Of a stretch of DNA of 64,000 nt, positions 57,486 to 64,000 are shown in pieces. The notes beneath the pieces are model-generated. The model had not been told where the DNA came from. It worked only from the letters and a program-made list of their open reading frames with translations, and made no database searches. Both the position numbers and the translations under genes were made by a program. Source of the stretch: Brachyhypopomus gauderio (taxonomy: Eukaryota > Chordata > Actinopteri > Gymnotiformes > Hypopomidae); assembly GCF_052324685.1 (NCBI RefSeq), contig NC_135212.1, forward strand, positions 49,439,898-49,503,897. Reading direction: 5' to 3'. The first letter of the stretch is position 1, and every line of letters begins with the position of its first letter.

Positions 57486-57567
57486 CGACGAAGGTGGGAT
57501 TCGAACCCACGCGTGCTATGCACAATGGATTAGCAGTCCATCGCCTTAACCTCTCGGCCACCTTGTC
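57486..57567 (-). tRNA. tRNA-Ser(GCT) copy 56
   Basis: Sister of copy 37. Confidence 0.87.
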
Positions 57568-57699
57568 AATTACAGTTGTGTGTCGATTGCGATTTCAAAG
57601 ATGCAAACACTTTCACAGCACAAAAGGAGGCTTATCTGACTTGTGGGTCCTGCACTTATATCAGGAGACACGACTGTCAGAAATTAAAGAAAACAACAC

Positions 57700-57781
57700 C
57701 GACGAAGGTGGGATTCGAACCCACGCATGCTATGCACAATGGATTAGCAGTCCATCGCCTTAACCTCTCGGCCACCTCGTC
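57700..57781 (-). tRNA. tRNA-Ser(GCT) copy 57
   Basis: Sister of copy 38. Confidence 0.92.
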
Positions 57782-57913
57782 AATTACAGTTGTGTGTCGA
57801 TTGCGATTTCAAAGATGCAAACACTATCACAGCACAAAAGAAGGCTTATCTGACTTGTGGGTCCTGCACTTATATCAGGAGACACGATTGTCAGAAATTA
57901 AAGAAAGCAACAC

Positions 57914-57995
57914 CGACGAAGGTGGGATTCGAACCCACGCGTGCTATGCACAATGGATTAGCAGTACATCGCCTTAACCTCTCGGCCACCTCGTC
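57914..57995 (-). tRNA. tRNA-Ser(GCT) copy 58
   Basis: Sister of copy 39. Confidence 0.85.
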
Positions 57996-58127
57996 AATTA
58001 CAGTTGTGAGTCGATTGCGATTTCAAAGATGCAAACACTTTCACAGCACAAAAGGAGGCTTATCTGACTTGTGGGTCCTGCACTTACTGCAGGAGACAAG
58101 ATTGTCAGAAATTAAAGAAAACAACAC

Positions 58128-58209
58128 CGACGAATGTGGTATTCAAACCCACGCGTGCAAAGCACAATGGATTAGCAGTCCATCGCCTTAACCTCTTGGC
58201 TACCTCGTC
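58128..58209 (-). tRNA. tRNA-Ser(GCT) copy 59, class C, probable pseudogene
   Basis: Sister of copy 40. Confidence 0.5.
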
Positions 58210-58341
58210 GCTTGTGGTTTTGTGTCGATTGCGATTTCAAAGATGCAAACACTTTCACAGCACAAAAGCAGCCGAATCTGACTTGTGGGTCCTGCACTTA
58301 CACCAGGAGACACGATTGTCAGAAATTAAAAAACGCAACAC

Positions 58342-58423
58342 CGACGAAGGTGGGATTCGAACACACGCGTGCTATGCACAATGGATTAGCAGTCCATCGC
58401 CTTAACCTCTCGGCCACCTCGTC
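58342..58423 (-). tRNA. tRNA-Ser(GCT) copy 60
   Basis: Sister of copy 41. Confidence 0.82.
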
Positions 58424-58555
58424 AATTATGGTTGTGTGTCGATTGCGATTTCAAAGATGCAAACACTTTCACAACACAAAAGCAGGCTTGTCTGACTTGT
58501 GGGTCCTGCACTTACATCAGGAGACACGATTGTCAGAAATTAAAAAAAGCAACAC

Positions 58556-58637
58556 CGACGAAGGTGGGATTCGAACCCACGCGTGCAAAGCACAATGGAT
58601 TAGCAGTCCATCGCCTTAACCTCTCGGCCACCTCGTC
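58556..58637 (-). tRNA. tRNA-Ser(GCT) copy 61, class E
   Basis: Sister of copy 42. Confidence 0.95.
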
Positions 58638-58769
58638 AATTATGGTTGTGTGTCGATTGTGATTTCAAAGATGCAAACACTTTCACAGCACAAAAGCAGG
58701 CTTGTCTGACTTGTGGGTCCTGCACTTACATCAGGAGACACGATTGTCAGAAATTAAAAAAAGCAACAC

Positions 58770-58851
58770 CGACGAAGGTGGTATTCGAACCCACGCGTGC
58801 AAAGCACAATGGATTAGCAGTCCATCGCCTTAACCTCTCGGCCACCTCGTC
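58770..58851 (-). tRNA. tRNA-Ser(GCT) copy 62, class E
   Basis: Sister of copy 43 (C61>A). Confidence 0.72.
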
Positions 58852-58983
58852 GTTTGTGGTTGTGTGTCGATTGCGATTTCAAAGATGCAAACACTTTCAC
58901 AGCACAAAAGAAGGCTTATCTGACTTGTGGGTCCTGCACTTACACCAGGAGACACGATTGTCAGAAATTAAAGAAAGCAACAC

Positions 58984-59065
58984 CGACGAAGGTGGGATTC
59001 AAACCCACGCGTGCTATGCACAATGGATTAGCAGTCCATCGCCTTAACCTCTCGGCCACCTCGTC
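58984..59065 (-). tRNA. tRNA-Ser(GCT) copy 63
   Basis: Sister of copy 44 but with a private C56>T, so it changed after the block duplication. Confidence 0.8.
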
Positions 59066-59197
59066 GTGTGTGGTTGTGTGTCGATAGCAATTTCAAAGAA
59101 GCAAACACTTTCACAGCACAAAAGAAGGCTTTTCTGACTTGTGGGTCCTGTAGTTACAGCAGGAGACACGATTGTCAGAAATTAAAGAAAGCAACAC

Positions 59198-59279
59198 CGA
59201 CGAAGGTGGGATTCGAACACACACGTGCTATGCATAATGGATTAGCAGTCCATCGCCTTAATCTATCGGCCACCTTGTC
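59198..59279 (-). tRNA. tRNA-Ser(GCT) copy 64, class D, probable pseudogene
   Basis: Sister of copy 45. Confidence 0.57.
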
Positions 59280-59411
59280 GTTTGTGCTTGTGTGTCGATT
59301 GCGATTTCAAAGATGCAAACACTTTCACAGCACAAAAGCAGCCGTATATGACTTGTGGGTCCTGCACTTACAACAGGAGACACGATTGTCAGAAATTAAA
59401 GAAAGCAACAC

Positions 59412-59493
59412 CGACGAAGGTGGGATTCTAACCCACGCGTGCTATGCACAATGGATTAGCAGTCCATCCCCTTAACCTCTTGGCCACCTCGTC
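59412..59493 (-). tRNA. tRNA-Ser(GCT) copy 65
   Basis: Sister of copy 46. Confidence 0.65.
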
Positions 59494-59625
59494 GTTTGTG
59501 GTTGTGTGTCGATTGCGATTTCAAAGATGCAAACACTTTCACAGCACAAAAGGAGGCTTATCTGACTTGTGGGTCCTGCACTTATATCAGGAGACACGAT
59601 TGTCAGAAATTAAAGAAAGCAACAC

Positions 59626-59707
59626 CGACGAAGGTGGGATTCAAACCCACGCGTGCTATGCACAATGGATTAGCAGTCCATCGCCTTAACCTCTCGGCCA
59701 CCTCGTC
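59626..59707 (-). tRNA. tRNA-Ser(GCT) copy 66
   Basis: Consensus except C56>T. Confidence 0.8.
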
Positions 59708-59839
59708 AATTACAGTTGTGTGTCGATTGCGATTTCAAAGATGCAAACACTTTCACAGCACAAAAGGAGGCTTATCTGACTTGTGGGTCCTGCACTTATA
59801 TCAGGAGACACGATTGTCAGAAATTAAAGAAAGCAACAC

Positions 59840-59921
59840 CGACGAAGGTGGGATTCGAACCCACGCGTGCTATGCACAATGGATTAGCAGTCCATCGCCT
59901 TAACCTCTCGGCCACCTCGTC
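59840..59921 (-). tRNA. tRNA-Ser(GCT) copy 67, consensus
   Basis: Exact consensus. Confidence 0.96.
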
Positions 59922-60053
59922 AATTACAGTTGTGAGTCGAATGCGATTTCAAAGATGCAAACACTTTCACAGCACAAAAGGAGGCTTATCTGACTTGTGG
60001 GTGCTGCACTTACTTCAGGAGACAAGATTGTCAGAAATTAAAGAAAACAACAC

Positions 60054-60135
60054 CGACGAATGTGGTATTCAAACCCACGCGTGCAAAGCACAATGGATTA
60101 GCAGTCCATCGCCTTAACCTCTTGGCTACCTCGTC
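60054..60135 (-). tRNA. tRNA-Ser(GCT) copy 68, class C, probable pseudogene
   Basis: Full class C set. Confidence 0.5.
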
Positions 60136-60267
60136 GCTTGTGGTTTTGTGTCGATTGCGATTTCAAAGATGCAAACACTTTCACAGCACAAAAGCAGCCG
60201 AATCTGACTTGTGGGTCCTGCACTTACACCAGGAGACACGATTGTCAGAAATTAAAAAAAGCAACAC

Positions 60268-60349
60268 CGACGAAGGTGGGATTCGAACACACGCGTGCTA
60301 TGCACAATGGATTAGCAGTCCATCGCCTTAACCTCTCGGCCACCTCGTC
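60268..60349 (-). tRNA. tRNA-Ser(GCT) copy 69
   Basis: As copy 41, one T-stem mismatch. Confidence 0.82.
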
Positions 60350-60481
60350 AATTATGGTTGTGTGTCGATTGCGATTTCAAAGATGCAAACACTTTCACAA
60401 CACAAAAGCAGGCTTGTCTGACTTGTGGGTCCTGCACTTACATCAGGAGACACGATTGTCAGAAATTAAAAAAAGCAACAC

Positions 60482-60563
60482 CGACGAAGGTGGGATTCGA
60501 ACCCACGCGTGCAAAGCACAATGGATTAGCAGTCCATCGCCTTAACCTCTCGGCCACCTCGTC
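60482..60563 (-). tRNA. tRNA-Ser(GCT) copy 70, class E
   Basis: Clean class E. Confidence 0.95.
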
Positions 60564-60695
60564 AATTATGGTTGTGTGTCGATTGTGATTTCAAAGATGC
60601 AAACACTTTCACAGCACAAAAGCAGGCTTGTCTGACTTGTGGGTCCTGCACTTACATCAGGAGACACGATTGTCAGAAATTAAAAAAAGCAACAC

Positions 60696-60777
60696 CGACG
60701 AAGGTGGGATTCGAACCCACGCGTGCAAAGCACAATGGTTAAGCAGTCCATCGCCTTAACCTCTCGGCCACCTCGTC
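60696..60777 (-). tRNA. tRNA-Ser(GCT) copy 71, class E
   Basis: Class E with A37>T and an A-A mismatch closing the anticodon loop. Confidence 0.78.
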
Positions 60778-60909
60778 ATTTGTGGGTGTGTGTCGATAGC
60801 AATTTCAAAGAAGCAAGCACTTTCACAGCACAAAAGAAGGCCTTTCTGACTTGTGGGTCCTGTAGTTACAGCAGGAGACACGATTGTCAGAAATTAAAGA
60901 AAGCAACAC

Positions 60910-60991
60910 CGACGAAGGTGGGATTCGAACCCACAAGTGCTATGCATAATGGATTAGCAGTCCATCGCCTTACCCTCTCGGCCACCTTGTC
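60910..60991 (-). tRNA. tRNA-Ser(GCT) copy 72
   Basis: G4>A, a D-loop T>G and two variable-arm changes. Confidence 0.72.
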
Positions 60992-61123
60992 GTTTGTGGT
61001 TGTGTGTCGATTGCGATTTCAAAGATGCAAACACTTTCACAGCACAAAAGAAGGCTTATCTGACTTGTGGGTCCTGTAGTTACAGCAGGAGACACGATTG
61101 TCAGAAATTAAAGAAAGCAACAT

Positions 61124-61205
61124 CGACGAAGGTGGGATTCGAACCCACGCGTGCTATGCACAATGGATTAGCAGTCCATCGCCTTAACCTCTCGGCCACT
61201 TCGTC
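61124..61205 (-). tRNA. tRNA-Ser(GCT) copy 73
   Basis: G6>A turns the G-U acceptor pair into A-U; otherwise consensus. Confidence 0.94.
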
Positions 61206-61337
61206 AATTACGGTTGTGTGTCGATTGCGATTTCAAAGATGCAAATACTTTCACAGCACAAAAGGAGGCTTATCTGACTTGTGGGTCCTGCACTTATATC
61301 AGGAGACACGATTGTCAGAAATTAAAGAAAGCAACAC

Positions 61338-61419
61338 CGACGAAGGTGGGATTCGAACCCACGCGTGCTATGCACAATGGATTAGCAGTCCATCGCCTTA
61401 ACCTCTCGGCCACCTCGTC
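61338..61419 (-). tRNA. tRNA-Ser(GCT) copy 74, consensus
   Basis: Exact consensus. Confidence 0.96.
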
Positions 61420-61551
61420 AATTACAGTTGTGTGTCGATTGCGATTTCAAAGATGCAAACACTATCACAGCACAAAAGGAGGCTTATCTGACTTGTGGGT
61501 CCTGCACTTATATCAGGAGACACGATTGTCAGAAATTAAAGAAAGCAACAC

Positions 61552-61633
61552 CGACGAAGGTGGGATTCGAACCCACGCGTGCTATGCACAATGGATTAGC
61601 AGTCCATCGCCTTAACCTCTCGGCCACCTCGTC
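61552..61633 (-). tRNA. tRNA-Ser(GCT) copy 75, consensus
   Basis: Exact consensus. Confidence 0.96.
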
Positions 61634-61765
61634 AATTACAGTTGTGAGTCGATTGCGATTTCAAAGATGCAAACACTTTCACAGCACAAAAGGAGGCTTA
61701 TCTGACTTGTGGGTCCTGCACTTACTTCAGGAGACAAGATTGTCAGAAATTAAAGAAAACAACAC

Positions 61766-61847
61766 CGACGAATGTGGTATTCAAACCCACGCGTGCAAAG
61801 CACAATGGATTAGCAGTCCATCGCCTTAACCTCTTGGCTACCTCGTC
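61766..61847 (-). tRNA. tRNA-Ser(GCT) copy 76, class C, probable pseudogene
   Basis: Full class C set. Confidence 0.5.
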
Positions 61848-61979
61848 GCTTGTGGTTTTGTGTCGATTGCGATTTCAAAGATGCAAACACTTTCACAGCA
61901 CAAAAGCAGCCGAATCTGACTTGTGGGTCCTGCACTTACACCAGGAGACACGATTGTCAGAAATTAAAAAAAGCAACAC

Positions 61980-62061
61980 CGACGAAGGTGGGATTCGAAC
62001 ACATGCGTGCTATGCACAATGGATTAGCAGTCCATCGCCTTAACCTCTCGGCCACCTCGTC
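61980..62061 (-). tRNA. tRNA-Ser(GCT) copy 77
   Basis: T-stem mismatch as in copy 41 plus one adjacent change. Confidence 0.78.
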
Positions 62062-62193
62062 AATTACAGTTGTGTGTCGATTGCGATTTCAAAGATGCAA
62101 ACACTTTCACAACACAAAAGCAGGCTTGTCTGACTTGTGGGTCCTGCACTTACATCAGGAGACACGATTGTCAGAAATTAAAAAAAGCAACAC

Positions 62194-62275
62194 CGACGAA
62201 GGTGGGATTCGAACCCACGCGTGCAAAGCACAATGGATTAGCAGTCCATCGCCTTAACCTCTCGGCCACCTCGTC
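62194..62275 (-). tRNA. tRNA-Ser(GCT) copy 78, class E
   Basis: Clean class E. Confidence 0.95.
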
Positions 62276-62407
62276 AATTATGGTTGTGTGTCGATTGTGA
62301 TTTCAAAGATGCAAACACTTTCACAGCACAAAAGCAGGCTTGTCTGACTTGTGGGTCCTGCACTTACATCAGGAGACACGATTGTCAGAAATTAAAAAAA
62401 GCAACAC

Positions 62408-62489
62408 CGACGAAGGTGGGATTCGAACCCACGCGTGCAAAGCACAATGGATTAGCAGTCCATCGCCTTAACGTCTCGGCCACCTCGTC
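62408..62489 (-). tRNA. tRNA-Ser(GCT) copy 79, class E
   Basis: Class E but loses one of the invariant D-loop Gs (G>C). Confidence 0.78.
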
Positions 62490-62621
62490 GTTTGTGGTTG
62501 TTTGTCGATAGCAATTTCAAAGAAGCAAGCACTTTCACAGCACAAAAGAAGGCCTTTCTGACTTGTGGGTCCTGTAGTTACAGCAGGAGACACGATTGTC
62601 AGAAATTTAAAAAAGCAACAC

Positions 62622-62703
62622 CGACGAAGGTAGGATTCGAACCCACAAGTGCTATGCATAATGGATTAGCAGTCCATCGCCTTACCCTCTCGGCCACCTT
62701 GTC
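62622..62703 (-). tRNA. tRNA-Ser(GCT) copy 80
   Basis: As copy 72, with an added G-U pair in the T stem. Confidence 0.7.
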
Positions 62704-62835
62704 GTTTGTGGTTGTGTGTCGATTGCGATTTCAAAGATGCAAACACTTTCACAGCACAAAAGAAGGCTTATCTGACTTGTGGGTCCTGCACTTACACCAG
62801 GAGACACGATTGTCAGAAATTAAAGAAAGCAACAC

Positions 62836-62917
62836 CGACGAAGGTGGGATTCGAACCCACGCGTGCTATGCACAATGGATTAGCAGTCCATCGCCTTAAC
62901 CTCTCGGCCACCTCGTC
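62836..62917 (-). tRNA. tRNA-Ser(GCT) copy 81, consensus
   Basis: Exact consensus. Confidence 0.96.
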
Positions 62918-63049
62918 GTGTGTGGTTGAGTGTCGATAGCAATTTCAAAGAAGCAAACACTTTCACAGCACAAAAGAAGGCTTTTCTGACTTGTGGGTCC
63001 TGTAGTTACAGCAGGAGACACGATTGTCAGAAATTAAAGAAAGCAACAC

Positions 63050-63131
63050 AGACGAAGGTGGGATTCGAACACACACGTGCTATGCATAATGGATTAGCAG
63101 TCCATCGCCTTAATCTATCGGCCACCTTGTC
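63050..63131 (-). tRNA. tRNA-Ser(GCT) copy 82, class D, probable pseudogene
   Basis: Class D plus discriminator G73>T. Confidence 0.52.
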
Positions 63132-63263
63132 GTTTGTGCTTGTGTGTCGATTGCGATTTCAAAGATGCAAACACTTTCACAGCACAAAAGCAGCCGTATA
63201 TGACTTGTGGGTCCTGCACTTACAACAGGAGACACGATTGTCAGAAATTAAAGAAAGCAACAC

Positions 63264-63345
63264 CGACGAAGGTGGGATTCTAACCCACGCGTGCTATGCA
63301 CAATGGATTAGCAGTCCATCCCCTTAACCTCTCGGCCACCTCGTC
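63264..63345 (-). tRNA. tRNA-Ser(GCT) copy 83
   Basis: C56>A and C25>G. Confidence 0.68.
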
Positions 63346-63477
63346 GTTTGTGGTTGTGTGTCGATTGCGATTTCAAAGATGCAAACACTTTCACAGCACA
63401 AAAGGAGGCTTATCTGACTTGTGGGTCCTGCACTTATATCAGGAGACACGATTGTCAGAAATTAAAGAAAGCAACAC

Positions 63478-63559
63478 CGACGAAGGTGGGATTCGAACCC
63501 ACGCGTGCTATGCACAATTGATTAGCAGTCCATCGCCTTAACCTCTCGGCCACCTCGTC
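63478..63559 (-). tRNA. tRNA-Ser(GCT) copy 84
   Basis: Consensus except a mismatch in the anticodon stem. Confidence 0.85.
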
Positions 63560-63691
63560 GTTTGTGGTTGTGTGTCGATAGCAATTTCAAAGAAGCAAAC
63601 ACTTTCACAGCACAAAAGCAGCCGTATATGACTTGTTGGTCCTGCACTTACAACAGGAGACACGATTGTCAGAAATTAAAGAAAGCAACAC

Positions 63692-63773
63692 CGACGAAGG
63701 TGGGATTCGAACCCACGCGTGCTATGCACAATGGATTAGCAGTCCATCCACTTAACCTCTTGGCCACCTCGTC
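63692..63773 (-). tRNA. tRNA-Ser(GCT) copy 85
   Basis: G13>A and two changes at the D-stem 3' strand. Confidence 0.75.
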
Positions 63774-63905
63774 GTTTGTGGTTGTGTGTCGATTGCGATT
63801 TCAAAGATGCAAACACTTTCACAGCACAAAAGGAGGCTTATCTGACTTGTGGGTCCTGCACTTATATCAGGAGACACGATTGTCAGAAATTAAAGAAAGC
63901 AACAC

Positions 63906-63987
63906 CGACGAAGGTGGGATTCGAACCCACGCGTGCTATGCACAATGGATTAGCAGTCCATCGCCTTAACCTCTCGGCCACCTCGTC
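63906..63987 (-). tRNA. tRNA-Ser(GCT) copy 86, consensus
   Basis: Exact consensus; the array continues past the window edge. Confidence 0.96.
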
Positions 63988-64000
63988 AATTACAGTTGTG

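Larger units (their letters stand above)
40661..64000 (-). repeat. Tandem array of a 214-bp tRNA-Ser(GCT) unit, 86 copies, interrupted once
   Basis: Each unit has an 82-bp tRNA gene on the minus strand and a 132-bp spacer. Gene starts fall at 40703+214n (n=0-16) and 49354+214k (k=0-68), so there is no net indel in any unit. The fold is intact in the consensus: acceptor GACGAGG, A box TGGCCGAGAGG, anticodon loop CTGCTAA, long variable arm GTGCATAGCAC, and B box GGTTCGAATCC. Anticodon GCT is kept in all 86. Copies fall into classes: consensus; B (variable-arm and G13>T changes); C (T-arm damage: C56>T, C61>A, C66>A, plus a TTT variable loop); D (loses G19, T-stem mismatch); E (consensus with TTT variable loop). 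Position numbers below are approximate standard tRNA numbering. Large tandem tRNA clusters are known in fish genomes. Confidence 0.97.

Noticed and set aside
40711-63969. Dozens of overlapping open frames of about 75-180 codons with repeated Cys/His-rich peptides
   Set aside because: They are translations across the 214-bp tRNA unit. Since 214 is not a multiple of three, frames shift each unit, and the peptides contain the tRNA gene itself (GFEPTRAMHN, GIRTHACYA). No protein is implied.
40661-64000. tRNA of another isotype, or suppressor variants, in the array
   Set aside because: I checked every copy; all keep AGC on the plus strand at the anticodon (GCT). Changes at base 37 do not alter decoding identity.

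Overview
This window looks like nuclear DNA of a teleost (ray-finned) fish. It contains one two-exon vertebrate gene that I recognise, wfikkn2. The rest is fish-type repeat content: hAT, piggyBac, RTE and L2-like elements, an LTR family, long CA microsatellites, and a large tandem tRNA array of the kind known from zebrafish and other fishes. The species cannot be named from the sequence.

Layout. 1-9.6 kb is single-copy-looking non-coding DNA with microsatellites and no supportable gene. 9.98-12.19 kb (minus strand) is wfikkn2, a secreted multidomain protein of 569 codons in two exons, with a candidate TATA box upstream and a candidate poly(A) signal downstream. 12.3-14.0 kb is intergenic. 14.0-18.4 kb is a nest of transposons: a non-autonomous LTR element (14693-17508, 5-bp duplication GCATA) split by a hAT element (15296-16557) that carries a broken BED zinc finger, then an LTR-like unit and a LINE-type tail.

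19049-35440 is a 16.4-kb foldback structure. Its two ~3.7-kb arms are nearly identical and inverted. Both carry the same nested 1.0-kb hAT insertion. Inside the arms lie two inverted arrays of a ~166-bp satellite (about 11 monomers on the left, 24 on the right). A 3.3-kb single-copy core holds an RTE-type reverse-transcriptase remnant, an L2-like fragment and a solo LTR. The structure is bounded by a TTCT direct repeat. To its right are small transposon relics, a 2.9-kb piggyBac-type element without transposase (36374-39308), and an orphan BED-finger exon beside a hAT end (~39.83 kb).

40.66-64.0 kb is a tandem array of a 214-bp unit. Each unit carries one tRNA-Ser(GCT) gene on the minus strand. 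There are 86 copies, the phase is kept throughout, and the array runs off the right edge. One spacer TTAA is occupied by a 5,009-bp piggyBac element (44329-49337) whose three-exon transposase has open reading frames and all three catalytic aspartates. Higher-order repeats of 15 and 19 units show the array grew by block duplication, and that piggyBac arrived after the 15-unit duplication.

The two items most worth following are the 16.4-kb foldback element and the tRNA-Ser array with its resident piggyBac.
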